A stretch of DNA of 64,000 bases from Margaritispora aquatica (GCA_007644065.1 VJWN01000033.1:186001-250000); one strand, 5' to 3'. Positions 24,606 to 37,400 are shown, counted from the first letter of the stretch. Translations and numbers: made by a program. Notes: generated by a model not told the origin, from the letters alone.

Positions 24606-26407
24606 GGACGGTTTGCGTCCTTGCAGCTCTACCTCCACAGCGAAGTGGAGTACAGCAACATACGACCTTCGTCACCTCGTGATCCCTCAGCATGTGAATT
24701 ATTGAAGTTCCCAACTTAATGCTGCTCATCATACTTAAAATTTGATAGCAATGCCTACCAAAGGTGTAATTCAAATATGTCAATACCAAGTTGCGATCCT
24801 CGCTTACATGTCTAAGTCAAGAATCGGTTGTAAGACGGCTCAACTTAAACGGCATTTACGATTTCACACGTCCAGAACTAAGAGAAGAGGTTCCATGGAC
24901 CGTTTGCTTACTTCCCGAGATGTTCCATGGGACGTCATGTCCAAGCCCTCGGGACCTGTCATCGGGATTGAAAATGACAGGGCGGGACATGGAGGCGGGG
25001 TCGTTCGTGGAGAAAGCCAAGCATGCCAAGGAGCCGAAAGCTGCGGAGATGGTGAAAACTTTTCTTTTAATCTTCCCCATTTTTGCCTACAGCCGAGATC
25101 AAGTACCTGTATGCTCGTGAGTCAGATATCGCTTGTTGGGTTGATTTCATGATTTGTGGTAGCTGTTGCTTGTGAAGGGTGGGAAAGTTGGTCTAGTTGG
25201 TCGATTCCAAGTGTACTTACATCTCTCCCCGAGCCGGGAGAGTGAGACCGAGGCAAAGATGAAGGTTGTGATTCTTTAGATATCAATCCTTTACTATTTT
25301 GGCGCTTAGGTATTATGGCTGGCCGTACAGGGCACCTACAAGCTAAAGACAAATATCGACATAAATGACAATGTCTGTAAATCGATATTAAGCGAGGTCA
25401 TTGGCACTAATAGCTGCTTAGAACCTCTCAGGGAGACAGACCAGATATGAGAAGTCAGATCTCACAAGATTGAGATCCTATCATGGTGCAGTGATATATG
25501 CAATACGTTCAAGTGTACCTAACCCTTTCGATTTGGAGAATCACCAAGCTCGCTAGCACGGTCAAGCACAAACCAACATCTTGAAGATTAGATGTGCAGC
25601 AGCACATTTAGTACTCCCAGTCCACTGGAGCACATCGCCTCTGCAGCAGACAAGGAAGTCATTCCCAAGCCTTTTTTATCTCCAACTACTACTTGCGCTT
25701 GCACTCGATTTCATGATTAGCCTCCACACGCACCCATGCTATAAAGTTTAAAACTATGAAAAATTTCCCCCACTAGAGCATCAAACTCTACCTTTTAGAA
25801 CTAAATAACATTTAAAAACATAATAAATCCGCAGCTGGTGTAGATAGCTACTGGCAAGGCTTGGAGGTCAGCAAGCAATACTCCTGCAAGCACTTTCGAA
25901 ATTTTCGAGGATTTGGTATGATCTACTCACTCACAAGCAAAAGAGTCATTTAACAAGTAGATTGCAACGCCAGAGCATATAGTACAGAAATTACAGAGAG
26001 ATATATCAAACAATGTTGCTCTCAAAGACAAGAACTGCAGAAGAGGTACGATTTCCAACATTCCTGGCATTGTCACCTAGTTGTTCTAGTCCACCGAAGC
26101 TGTTCTTACGGATTCAAATATTCTTTCGCACTTAGTTTCATGGACATCTTCATTTATTGTGTCTGTTTTTATTTCTCATTCCATTATCTGTACAATATTC
26201 AGCTCAAGCAACTCGCTTTGTTGCTCCACTCTTCTCCACGACTTTTCTCCTGCAAGATGCTAGAAGGCGTAATTCGCAAGGGATGAAGCCTGTTACTCTC
26301 AATCTTCCATGTACTTTGCGCCCAAGCAGAGAACCAAGAGGATATTCCCATCAATACTTAGCCAGCGGAGATCATCCTATGCCCGAATCCACTCTCAAAA
26401 AGAGCCC

Positions 26408-27301
26408 CTAATACTTCGCACCCCTCGCCAATTTCATCTCGAAACCCCGACCTTTAACACCAACCTTTAAAAGCGGCTCATCAACCTCCCCTTCGAAGCC
26501 CTGTTCAATCCTTGCCTTATACTTTAACAACTCCACAATCCTCTCCCAATGCAGCAGCCTCTCAAAAGACTTGACCTCATCATCCCTAAAGTCCCTCTCC
26601 ATCGCAAACTCAACAATCATCTGCGCCATCAACGGCTTGAGATATCGAACTTCCATCTTCTCATCCAGCTCCTTCTCCATCTCCTTTGCCTTCCTCTTCC
26701 CATCACTCTTCTCGCGAAATGCAACTTCATCCCATCGCAACGCGCTAACAGGGACATGTACAGGGCGATGCTCCCGATCCTGCACCACAGCTCTACACTC
26801 CACACTCCACACCTGTCTCTTCTCAACCGTAACATCCTTTAGCACCGTAACCGAGACACAAACCTCATGGGCCCTCTCTCCCTTCTCATCCTGTCCAGTC
26901 TGGCCCTCCTCGGCCCACGCGTGATTCCACACCTTCTTGGTGGTCTTGATCCTATCGAGCCGAAAGCGCGCCAACAGCTCCCTCTCCTCGTCGTCTCGCT
27001 CCAGACCGGCGAAATCGCGCAACGTCTCCGTGGACGAGAACACGACTGCGTACGCGATCTTGGAGCCGGCGGGTTCGGAGCCGGTGCGGTGCGCGGCGGG
27101 CATGGTGGCCGGCATGAAAGGGTGGTAGCGTGTGCGGAAGTGCGAGTAGAGGAAGGAATCCAGCGAGAGGTAGGTGTGGAGGAAGCTGGTGAGGCGATCG
27201 TGTGGCGTGGCCAGGGCGGAGGGTAGGTAGATGTCTGCTGGAGTGAGGGGTGGGCGGGGTGCGGCTAACTTGGTGGAACTGGATCGGCTTTTGGGTGGCA
27301 T
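26408..27301 (-). CDS. Hypothetical protein of unknown function
   Basis: One uninterrupted frame encodes 297 residues, with the start codon at 27301. I do not recognise the family. The N-terminus is basic and low complexity (MPPKSRSSSTKLAAPRPP). An ordered-looking region follows, with SFLHTYLSLDSFLYSHFRTRYHPFMPA near residues 40-65 and a strand-rich middle (HEVCVSVTVLKDVTVEKRQ). A Lys/Glu-rich helix (about 205-222) and a C-terminal end with alternating charge finish the protein. No signal peptide or membrane segment is seen. The length and the absence of stops across 894 bp, with codon use like its neighbours, support a real gene. Confidence 0.7.
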   Translation of the reverse strand: MPPKSRSSSTKLAAPRPPLTPADIYLPSALATPHDRLTSFLHTYLSLDSFLYSHFRTRYHPFMPATMPAAHRTGSEPAGSKIAYAVVFSSTETLRDFAGLERDDEERELLARFRLDRIKTTKKVWNHAWAEEGQTGQDEKGERAHEVCVSVTVLKDVTVEKRQVWSVECRAVVQDREHRPVHVPVSALRWDEVAFREKSDGKRKAKEMEKELDEKMEVRYLKPLMAQMIVEFAMERDFRDDEVKSFERLLHWERIVELLKYKARIEQGFEGEVDEPLLKVGVKGRGFEMKLARGAKY

Positions 27302-28421
27302 GATGACGCTCTTGCTGCGGAAGCAGTGTATGATCTTAATGCGGCGGGATTATGTCTGGTTGTTTGGATTTGGAAGATTTGTTGATCGTGTTGTTTTTCT
27401 GGTGCTGCTGCTGATGAGGAAGTGGCGATGAAAATTGGCGAAACGGTGGCTTGTTGCGAAGAATGTGCTTCGCTTGGAATTCGGTGGAAGGTAGATGATG
27501 CTCGAGAGATTCAATCACAAGGTATAGAAGACTCTTGATGGTGGAGTCCACAGAAGCGTGAGCTCTGAATTCTTGCGGTGATGCGAGATGGCTGGAAGTT
27601 CGAATTTGATTGAAGACGTTCCAAAATCAATCGAGCTAAGCGAGGTCCGGATCCCCTTTGCCCTTTGTCACGTATGACAGCCTCATCATAACCTCGACTT
27701 TATCCGAATGTCAACAAAGATCTATAAATTATTATAGCTACAACTTATTGGGCAACACGTATTTGCCCAGCAATTATGTATGTTCTCCCAAACCCGCTTT
27801 TACATTGTCATTCTCTAATTTGCTCCTAGCCTACTGTTGAACTCCATACCTATGACGAATATGAGAAAAAGTAATAAAGTCATTATATGTTGTTTACTCG
27901 CTGGCTTTAAACCTGAGTGCTTATCCCATCACCTTCATTCAAGACTAGATCTCACGACCCAACTCACAGCTTTCCAACACCTAAAAGTTGGAATTGAACT
28001 TAAAGTCTATCAAGGTCACGTGAAAGTTTCACATTCCCACCTCGGGTTCATCCGTTCCAGTTCCGTCCCCCCGTTTCGCATCCTCACAATAAATTCCTTA
28101 GATAGCATCACCAAAGCACCCACATATCACCAATTCCTAACCTGACCCAAATACACCATAAACTAATCTTTCCCATCCCCAAAAAGATGGGCTTCTCTAT
28201 GTCCCGCGTTGCAATCGCGTGGGGGAGGAGGTGAGGGTCGTTCCCTGAAACGGACCAAGCTTTTGTTTCCATCCATTCCACACACGATACCTTACCGATG
28301 TTGTGCTGCCGATCCTCCGGCGGGGACCGGTGCGCTCACTCCGGGCGGAGCCTACAGGTACAATACTCGAGTAGGTACATTTGAGTTCGATAGATAAGCA
28401 TTCGCATTCGCATTAATTGAT

Positions 28422-28448
28422 TGATGATGATGATGATCATGATGATGA
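28422..28448. repeat. GAT trinucleotide microsatellite
   Basis: A run of GAT units is broken once by an ATCAT step. It lies in non-coding DNA. Confidence 0.7.
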
Positions 28449-29269
28449 ATATCAATCGGATTTGAGGATATACGATTGGATTGGATGCTTTCACTGGTTG
28501 ATCCGATATCTTACCTATGCTACTTTGTTTCCCGTGTTTACAATCTTCTCCCTGGTATTCTGAATCAAGCATGTTGATATTGTTCATACAGGGGTGGTTG
28601 TAAACTTGGCGATGGACGACCGACGAGAATTTACAGATTCTGATTTATGTATAGATCCCGACGTTGAGTTAAAGTCGCTTAATGTAGTTGTCACTCTGAG
28701 AAATACGTTACGATAGGTATGACATGGCGTCATGGGAGTCTGGTCTCTCAATCAGGTGCATGATGAATCCAAGTTTCGCGTATCGTGATCGTGATTGTGG
28801 TTGTGGTGCCCCATCACATCAAGATATCGCCAAGAGCTTCTCGAATATCATCCTCCACTCTCCATCCATCCATCCACCCAACCACCCAACCATCAGAAGA
28901 GGACGATAAGACACCTAGAATCGGAACGGTAACGGGAATGAGGAACAAAGGATTGTCGAGATTCTCGATAAGGGGGGGTTCGCCGACCTCAACTGTAGCA
29001 CAGCAACCCTAGGTACCTTGGTAGGGAACCACCCACGACTAATAATATGAGATAAAAAGAGGAATTATATAGTAATCGATTAGACCAGTCACGCCACTAT
29101 GAAATGTGACACCCGACCCAGAATTCTAGATGGATTTTGAAACAAGTCCAGATTTACGAGGATGGTACCACTACTTTGCTTTTTCTCCTTCTTTTCTTCA
29201 TCCTTTTTTTTTCAATCAAAAGTAAGTCAATTCTCTTTTCGTCAAAATAGGCTAGATTTACTCCCCTTT

Positions 29270-29520
29270 CTCTATACGCTCTCTTTTTCTCTCTTTGACG
29301 GGTTAATATCTAAAATTTAATAGTCTATTATAACGTAAACCAGTTTTAGAGTAATACAAAAGACCTATTAAAAAAAGCCAAGTAATCGAATATATAACTA
29401 TATATATATATAAGTACCCCTAATACCGCGGACATACCAGTAACCTCGCTTATATTAGTGAGGAAACGAAATAGTCATCAGACAAAAACTAATAATTATT
29501 GGTTTCCTAACTAATCATAA
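29270..29520. other. AT-rich, TpA-rich block
   Basis: The block is strongly AT-rich, with many TA steps, a TA dinucleotide run at 29398-29411 and no reading frame of note. Such blocks in ascomycetes are often repeats decayed by repeat-induced point mutation. I see no recognisable transposon end or coding trace, so this is only a suggestion. Confidence 0.3.
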
Positions 29521-29835
29521 TTAGTTGTGGCGGTACCTAAGGGTAATTGTCTTCTATTGCCCTTCACCTGGCGCATCCACGTGGCGAATTCAGTATCAGA
29601 TTCGTAGGATGATGCCGTGACACGGAGAACTCCAAGTGTCGACAACGCCATGTGGAAGCGATAAGGAATGGTGGTCATAATGAGAGCTGCCCCTGGTATC
29701 ATTGAAGGTGAGAGAATCGCTTAGCGTGTCACTGGTGTCGTTATTCCACTCTTTCAATCTATAAATTTAATCAATTCTAGTTCCGGATCCCTTTACTATT
29801 TGCTCTGAGCATGTTAAGACTCTTGAACTGATCAC

Positions 29836-31344
29836 ATGGCTGGTATTGAGGTCCCAGAAGGGCCAGATGTGAACATTGGTATGTTAATCAGCTTGGATGA
29901 TGAAATGCTGTGCTAATTCTCTACAGCCGCTCCGCTCGTCATCACCTTGTGGACTCTATATGCTATCACTACCGTGATTGTTGTGCTGAGAGTGTATACC
30001 CAATGGCGTATCACCAAGCAGTTGGGATGGGGAGACTTCTTAATGACTCTGTCGCTCGTATGTTCTTCTTGGATGTATGTCGTGTTGGTCCTGACAAGAA
30101 TGTAGGTATGCGGCATCATGTTTTGTATCTGTACATCAATGGGTTATCGATATGGTTTGGGTCGACATTTCTACTATCTCGACTCGAATCATAGAATCCT
30201 AGCCACTAAGTGGAACTTCATCGGACAACCATTAAGTTAGCTCTCCTCAAATGATATGCTCCCTCCAAGGGGAAGACTTAGGCTGACCTCTCTCACCACT
30301 TCACAGGCATGATGGCAGCTACCTTTGGTCGAATGGCATTCACGCTGCTCATGATCCAGATTGTTGGAACTACTACTCGAAGGCAATGGGTGCTTTGGTT
30401 TGTGTTCTGGCAAGGCATGGTTGTCAATGGTGGGACAATCGTGTTGATTTTCACTCAATGCAATGATGTGAGGAGCTTGTGGGATCCAGTCAATCATCCT
30501 TCCCAATGCTTGGATCCTAACATACAAGCGGTATGTATCTTCAACACTCTGGAAAGCCTCGCTAATTTCGCTGATCTAGTATGTTGGGTATGCTCAATGT
30601 AGTTCGTATATGCCGTGTCTTGAAAGCGATTGACTATGGAGCTAATGTAACCAGGTCTCAACTCTTTGACTGATCTATTGCTCACCATATTGCCAATTGC
30701 AATCGTTTGTTCATTGAATATGAGCATTCGACTGAAGATTGGTGTGGGGTTCTTGCTGGGACTCAGCGTCTTGTGAGTGCATGTGTTGTGTTATTGAGCG
30801 TCATCTCGAGTACTGATCTATGACAGTGCTCTAATCGCTTCTATTATCAAGACAGTCAAGCTGAAAACCTTGGGAAGCAGAGGTGACTATACATGTAAGA
30901 ACTCTCATCTCTGAATTGATGTCGGTATACTGACCTGCTTTCAAGATAACACTGTAGAGTTCTTCATCTGGGTCGCGTAAGTCCATCCAAAGCAGAGCAG
31001 ACAGGAATCATCCGCTTGCTAACATTGATTGTTGTAGACTCGAATGCGGACTGGTTAGCATCGCCGCCTCTGTGCCTTTAATCAAACCACTATTTGTACG
31101 CGTGCAAAGAATTCTGACTGGAAGCCATCCAACGGACAAGTCGTACGAATTGCGACATTATGGTCTATCCAAAGGAGCAGGAAAGAGTGTAAGAATCCAG
31201 AACATCGTGGAGGAGGAATTGGGAGCGGATAACTCAAGCCAGGAGGATATATTGTTCAACGAGAAGAATAAGACACAGCTAGAACCAGGCGGAATAGTTA
31301 TGGAGCGGACCTTTACCGTCATTCATGTTACCAGGAAAGGTTAA
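29836..31344 (+). CDS. Fungal rhodopsin-fold integral membrane protein
   Basis: Nine exons (29836-29878, 29927-30057, 30106-30235, 30307-30530, 30580-30601, 30655-30772, 30827-30894, 30946-30976, 31038-31344) give 357 residues. The frame holds at every junction. Seven hydrophobic segments are followed by a polar tail of about 90 residues. Family-type motifs are LGWGDFLM after helix 2, YRYGLGRH after helix 3, WNFIGQPLSMMAATFGRMAF, the NSLTDLLLTILPI segment, and the final FFIWVALECGLVSIAASVP. This group includes the PTH11-like and similar fungal proteins; signalling roles are known for a few only. The intron at 30058-30105 removes an in-frame TAG and has a GTATGT donor and a CTGAC branch site. 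Exon 5 is 22 nt and its donor GTTCGT is unusual. Confidence 0.85.
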
Positions 31345-32479
31345 TGAAGACGGTGCACCACAGAATAGTATGAAGCTACTGCGTTGATCATAATGCTAGT
31401 GTTCGCTCTTTGCGCCTCAGTTGAAGGAATCCTGGTCCTTAGAAAAACCTTTGAAATGCCTTTCAGACTTGATGATAACGACGAGATAGAAGCACGCAAG
31501 ACCAACGGTCGAGCCGACGACAAACCAGACCCGATGATCCTTTAGCCTGGATCTCCCAAAAGACTCATTAAAACATGAACGGTTATGACAGCAGGAGCAC
31601 TTTGGTTAATTCCAAATGAAATCTGTCTTTCTTCCGCATGCTCTGTTTTTGTCTTCAATCTTTTCCCGGCTCCGCTCCTGAAAATACCAGCGTTCCCAGA
31701 CTTCTTAATCGAACTAGTCAACTTTCTCTCCTGTGTGGATGAGACGCTGGTGGATAGTCAAGATATGCTGCTTGATACGTTGTAAGTTGTTGAAATGAGA
31801 AAGTATTCCTGGTCGTCGACGTGAGAAGGCAGGTCGGAATGTATGCTGCTGGTGTTGGAACTAATTGTGGTGCCTTCCTTTGCTTGTGAGCCCCAGTGGA
31901 AGAACTCAAGAAGGCATTGGCAGATATTCCTGATATAACGCTGCGCTGAGGTATGCGAGAAAGACAAATCTAAGTTGTATTTGAGGGTCTGACGATTAGA
32001 ACAACAAAGGAACTCAGACTGATGAGAAGACAGGGTCAGAGATCCAAGCCGGAAGCAGGTCACATGACATCGGTCATCTTCTCCTGTCAGGTGACGATTT
32101 TTAGATACCTTAATAGATGGAACGAGAGTTGTCTCCAGAGATATATCTTCACATTGAGTGAGAGGAAATACGTTCGCATTCGTAGCCAGTAAGAAGAGTT
32201 CGTTACAAAGGCTTTCCGAGCTCAATTCAAGCATCCCACTTTCAACTTCGATTGACGCATACGGTAGATTCTTACTCGCCGAATCGAGAATAGGAAGGTG
32301 ATAGCAATGCTTACTCGCTTATTCACTTATAAGTTGTCAACCAGGTTCAATAAAGATATTGTATTAATTTGCAAGATCAACTCAGTAGTCCATTTCTTAT
32401 CCTCCACGATCACCTACGAACAACTTTTACCTTTACAGCTACCTCCCAGCATTACCGCAAAATTACACATCCACGCAAA
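31345..32479. other. Intergenic region, 1135 bp
   Basis: This lies between two plus-strand genes. A minus-strand frame of 158 codons (31758-32234) exists but shows no domain, and its residue pattern does not look like a folded protein. I see nothing else in it. Confidence 0.4.
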
Positions 32480-33222
32480 ATGGACATCGCAACGCTCTTC
32501 CACTCGTCTCGTCTCGTCTACCGTGCCGTTGAAGACAGTGATGCGGCTTTCATGCACCAAATCCAATCCGACATCGTCTCCTTCGCCGCCTCAGACTCCG
32601 GTCTCCTGAAACCCATGACCATCGCGGAGAGCACGCAACACAAGGACTTTGTGAAGAACAAGACGCTGCTCGGCGTCATCATATCTCTCAAGATGAAGAT
32701 ACCCCCTACCGCACCACCAGGCACTCGAGAGCTCGATCCTATTCCCATAGGCTCCATGTATCTGACGGCTCCTCGACCGGGCGAGGAGCACCATCGGAAT
32801 GCGTATATCAGCATCGATATCATCAGAGCTTATCAGGGAATGGGATATGGAAGTGAAGCCATCGAGTGGATTGTGCGATGGGGGTTCACGATCGCGGGGT
32901 TGCATCGGATTGGGATTGAGTGCTACAGCTGTGCGTATATTTCTTCTGTGGTGGAAAGTCTCTTTCAAGTCGAGTACCCACAAGAGCGAAGAGGATTTCT
33001 CGGTTTGCAAGAATGGTTTCGCTGACGATTTTTCCAGATAATGAAGGTGCGGAAAAGCTGTACCAGAAATTGGGCTTCGTTTTCGAGGGGAGGAAGCGAG
33101 AATCTCTTTGGTTCAATGGTGGCTGGTATGATTATCTGAGCTTTGGCATGCTAGAGACAGAATGGAGGAAGTCGGCTGCAGAGGCAAAGTCGAAGGTGAG
33201 GGAGGAGGAGGCAGGAAACTGA
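32480..33222 (+). CDS. GNAT acetyltransferase, RimJ/RimL type
   Basis: Two exons (32480-32930, 33038-33222) with a 107-bp intron give 211 residues. The start is placed at MDIATLFHSSRLVYRAV, the usual opening of this family; the longer open frame upstream has no match to it. Acetyl-CoA motif A reads AYQGMGYGSEAIEWIVRW. After the intron comes YNEGAEKLYQKLGFVFEGR, followed by the tail NGGWYDYLSFGMLETEW, which is typical of RimJ/RimL-like enzymes. Bacterial relatives acetylate ribosomal N-termini or small molecules; in fungi the substrates are mostly unknown. It is not a close copy of the GNAT gene at 7844-8560. Confidence 0.88.
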
Positions 33223-33260
33223 TAGTTGAATATAAGAGCATGCAACCAGCCAACCTTTAT

Positions 33261-33278
33261 CTACCTTAGGTAAGGTAG
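33261..33278. repeat. Inverted repeat CTACCTTA / TAAGGTAG
   Basis: Two exact 8-bp arms are separated by GG. Related words AGGTACCTT and ACCTTAGGTAAG recur at 33518 and 33556. Confidence 0.6.
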
Positions 33279-33731
33279 GTATTGTTCACTGATACCTTGA
33301 TACACTGAGGTGCCCTACTTTAACGGAAGAGATGTCACCTGATACTTACAAGATACCTCATGTGCTCGTGTTGATTATCACGTGATACTGCGATAGGTAC
33401 TTATGATTTTTTTTTTAGAGTTCTGGACAATAAGATAGATATGTATGGGAATATCATCTATTGAGATATGGGATACGGGATACGTTGGCAGTTCATATAG
33501 TCAAAATTATACTTTACTTAGGTACCTTCAACACTGGATGCAGGGGATAATGTCAAGGTACCTTAGGTAAGTTCTTAGCGGTATGCGATGGAGGATGAGC
33601 CATCGGGCATTAGGGAGTTTTAGTAAATAGTAGCCCGCTCCACGTTCTTTAGGGTTTATATCTGTATCTGGTTTTTCCATATTGGAGATGATCAACAAGT
33701 TCAAAGTTCAAGAATGGTTAATGGTCTCACT

Positions 33732-33792
33732 GGTTTTGGTTTTGGTTTTGGTTTTGGTTTGGATGATCCATGGTCCATGGTCCATGGTCCAT
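33732..33792. repeat. Two adjacent tandem repeats: GGTTTT then CCATGGT
   Basis: About five copies of GGTTTT (33732-33761) are followed within a few bases by three full copies and a part of the self-complementary-core unit CCATGGT (33768-33792). Both are non-coding. Confidence 0.75.
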
Positions 33793-33917
33793 AATTTCCC
33801 CGCTTCCCCGCGAACCACTCTTTCTCCGCAATATCATGGGTAAGGACCAAGGAACATGGGCAAACGTTTTACCCCACGAATCAAGCTGGAACTTGGAACT
33901 TGAAGACGCACCGCGCC

Positions 33918-33970
33918 GCATTGTACCACGCATTATACCACGCATTGTACCACATTGTACCACACATTGT
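33918..33970. repeat. Imperfect tandem repeat around CATTGTACCACG
   Basis: Four to five units of about 10-12 bp, each with the core CATT-TACCAC, run in a row and differ by small changes. Confidence 0.7.
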
Positions 33971-34328
33971 TAAGTATGGGGACGATAGAGGCAGAAGTGG
34001 GGAACCCAACCCCAACCATCGGGTACACAAGATCGAGAGATGGAGGAGGGAAGAGTCAACCCAGTCGAGTTCCAGCAAATCTTACCTTTACTCTCTTCAC
34101 TCTCTTCCTCTTTAAAACTACCTTACTCTCCACTCTACCTGTGTTACTGCAAGACAGTCACCAAAAATATACCTCAGTTCTTGTCAGTCCTCGTTGTCTT
34201 GGACCTGATCGTCCTTTCTTTTCCCGCTCGCTTTGATCTCTTGTGCCACACCCCCCCACCCCGCCATTCCCCATTCCGGATCCTTTGAGCAACAATACAA
34301 GACAATTCTTCCGATCCCTCTCGAACTG

Positions 34329-34356
34329 GACAGTATTGACAGTATTGACAGTATTC
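34329..34356. repeat. GACAGTATT tandem repeat
   Basis: Three copies of the 9-bp unit GACAGTATT lie 63 bp upstream of the transhydrogenase start codon, probably in its leader. Confidence 0.7.
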
Positions 34357-34418
34357 TGCCAGCAAATGCCAACCTCGATCTGCAATACTGAACTATCCTC
34401 GAAAGAACGCTTCAAGCC

Positions 34419-37400
34419 ATGATAAGCTCGTCCATCATGCGGCCGGCATTGGGGACTTGTCGTGCTAGCATTTCTGCTACGAAGCTATTCTCACAACGCG
34501 CCAGTCTAGGACATCTTGGTAAGTTCAGATGATGGATGTGTGTATTCCAAACTTGCAGATCCTAATAGTATGTCCATCTAGCTCGATATGCCCGGCAACT
34601 TCACCGTCCAGCACAGAGCTGGCAAGATCGAAAGCAGCTCCGATCTCAAGTAGCACAAATCATTCCAGCTCGATATGCCACGGTTCAGTCGACCCTGACA
34701 CCCGAATTCCTTCCTCCTGTGACCAGCATACCCTATTCTGAGCTCACAATCGGCGTGGCTCGGGAGACATATCCGAACGAACGTCGGGTTGCCATTACAC
34801 CACAAAATGCGGCCTTGCTGCTCAAGAAGGGTTTCAAGCGTGTCTTGGTTGAGCGAGGCGCAGGCGCCGAAGCACAATTCCCAGATCAAGCCTACGAGAA
34901 AGCGGGAGCCCAGATGACGGACAGTAGAACGATATGGAAGGAGAGCAATATCTTACTCAAGGTCCGCGCACCAAGTTTCGAGGGAGCACTGAGTGAGGCC
35001 GATCAATTACGAGAAGGAGCAACAATCATTTCGTTCGTCTATCCTGCACAGAATAAGAATGTGGTGGAGATGCTAGCCATTCGAGGAACTACAAGCTTTG
35101 CGATGGACATGATTCCTAGAATATCTAGGGCACAGGTGTTTGATGCTCTGAGGTAGGGTTCAGCTATGTTAGAGAGAGTACCTTCTGACTTTATGGCAGC
35201 TCCATGGCTAATATTGCGGGATATAAAGCCGTGTTGGAGGCATCTAACCATTTTGGCCGATTTTTCACGGGTCAAGTTACTGCTGCAGGGTTAGTTTTCC
35301 TTTCAAGGTCGCGTGAGCCTTTACTAACGGTCTTGCAGCAAGGTGAGGTTTTCCGGAACTCTATTTTCCTTTTTCCTAACCTTCCAATCAGATTCCACCT
35401 TGCAAAGTTCTGGTGATCGGGGCTGGTGTAGCTGGTCTCTCTGCCATCGTGACAGTAAGTGGTCTATCTAGTCGTAAGTATATGACTTTAGCAAACATCT
35501 TTAGGCTCGCCGACTAGGTGCTATCGTTCGTGGATTCGATACTAGACCAGCAGCTCGAGAGCAGGTTCAATCGCTTGGGGCAGAGTTCATCGAAGTTGAG
35601 ATTGAAGAAGATGGCTCAGGCGCAGGAGGTTATGCGAAGGAGATGTCCAAAGAATTTATTGAGGCAGAGATGAAGCTCTTTCTAGAGCAATGCCGTGAAG
35701 TAGATATCGTGATTACCACCGCTCTGATTCCAGGAAGGCCAGCACCAAAATTGATTACGGAAGAGGTAAGCTTGTCGTTGTACTTTTCAAATTTCGACCC
35801 TGACTGTAATCCCTCAGATGCTTGTTGCCATGAAGCCAGGAAGTGTGGTCGTTGATCTTGCAGCTGAGAATGGAGGAAATTGTGTCGCTACTGTCCCAGG
35901 GAAGCTTATTGAGCATCAAGGCGTCACGGTTATTGGTTTGTCGGCTCGGGTGAAGTCTTCTGTATCTTCAACTAACTCTTGCAGGATATACTGATCTTCC
36001 ATCTCGTCTGCCAACTCAAAGTTCAACTTTGTACTCTAACAATATCACCAAATTCTTGCTATCGATGAGTCCTGCTGAGAATTCATTCGGTGTCGATATG
36101 AACGATGAGGTAGTTCGTGGAAGTGTTATTACCTACAAGGGTCAGATTGTTCCTACAGCTCCACGACCTGCTCCACCCCCACCGCGAGTCGCCAGTCCTA
36201 CAGAGACTAATCCAGTAGAAACTGTTGCGATCACTCCATGGCAGAAGACGTCACGAGAGGTAGCAACTGTCACTGGTGGTATGGGACTGGCATTGGCACT
36301 TGGAAAGGCTACCGGACCGATTTTCATGAGCAATGTTTTCACATTTGCTTTAGCAGGATTGATTGGTTACCGAACAGTCTGGGGTGTAGCTCCAGCTCTT
36401 CACTCACCTCTAATGAGCGTCACCAATGCTATCTCGGGTATGGTAGGTGTAGGCGGCTTTTTTATCATGGGTGGTGGTTATCTCCCCGGTACCATTCCTC
36501 AAGCACTTGGAGCTTTGTCGGTTCTTCTCGCATTTGTTAATATTTCTGGTGGATTTGTGATCACGAAGCGTATGTTGGATATGTTTAAGCGACCAACGGA
36601 CCCACCCGAGTATCCCTGGCTGTATGGAGTACCAGCAATCCTCTTCGGTGGAGGATATATCGCCGCAGCTGCCACGGGTATGGCCGGTTTGGTTCAAGCA
36701 GGATATCTGGCGAGTTCTCTTCTCTGCATTGGTTCGCTCTCTGGACTCGCATCCCAGGCAACTGCTAGACAGGGCAACATGCTTGGGATATTGGGAGTTA
36801 GCTCAGGTGTTCTCGCGTCTTTGGCAGCTGTTGGTTTTGCACCTGCAGTTTTGATGCAATTTGGTGGCGTAGCGATGGTTGGAAGCATTCTTGGTAAGCT
36901 ACTTGGATGCAGGGTTGACGGCAGTACTGACAGTGTGTAGGTCTGATGATTGGACGACGAACCACTGCCACTGATTTGCCCCAAACCGTTGCTGCTCTCC
37001 ATTCTGTCGTAGGTTTAGCTGCAGTTCTCACCAGCGTTGGGAGTGTTATGGCTCATGTTGGAGGAGGAGATATATCCTCTCTTCATATGATTTCGGGTTA
37101 TCTTGGTGTCCTCATCGGTACGTTTGCTAGCCAGTTGGATTTCATCTTACTAACCTGGCAGGTGGTGTGACGTTTACTGGCTCAATCGTTGCATTTATGA
37201 AGCTCGCTGGACGAATGTCTTCAAAGCCCATCAAGCTCCCTGGACCACGCCACTTCCTCAATTCATCGCTTCTGGGTCTCAATGTAGCAACTATGGGTAC
37301 TTTCTTGGCTATGGGACCTGGTTCTCCTATTATTGCAGCGTGCTGTCTTGCTGGAAATGCCGTTCTAAGTTTTCTGAAGGGTTACACGACCACAGCTGCT

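Larger units (their letters stand above)
23850..26407. other. Long intergenic region, 2.56 kb
   Basis: This is the upstream region of the GH3 gene (-) and the downstream region of the next minus-strand gene. It includes a TATA box, two CreA-type words and a perfect small hairpin. Reading frames reach about 150 codons but have no recognisable domain or coding pattern. The part from 25740 to 26060 is AT-rich. Confidence 0.45.
27302..29835. other. Long intergenic region, 2.53 kb
   Basis: This lies upstream of the 297-residue gene (-) and of the membrane-protein gene (+), so it should contain both promoters. It holds a GATGAT microsatellite near 28422, a run of TCCATCCA/ACCCAACC units at 28860-28890, and an AT-rich block at 29270-29520. 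No coding region is supported. Confidence 0.45.
33223..34418. other. Repeat-rich intergenic region, 1196 bp
   Basis: This holds an 18-bp near-palindrome, a set of ACCTTAGGTA-like words, three tandem repeats (listed separately) and, at its end, the pyrimidine-rich promoter of the transhydrogenase gene. No gene is supported. Confidence 0.5.

Noticed and set aside
30058..30105. Apparent in-frame TAG in the rhodopsin-fold membrane protein
   Set aside because: The segment is a 48-bp intron with a GTATGT donor, CTGAC branch and TAG acceptor, so the gene is intact.
31758..32234. 158-codon minus-strand frame
   Set aside because: Residue pattern is Ser/Thr/Cys-rich without hydrophobic periodicity or a known motif; no link to flanking exons.
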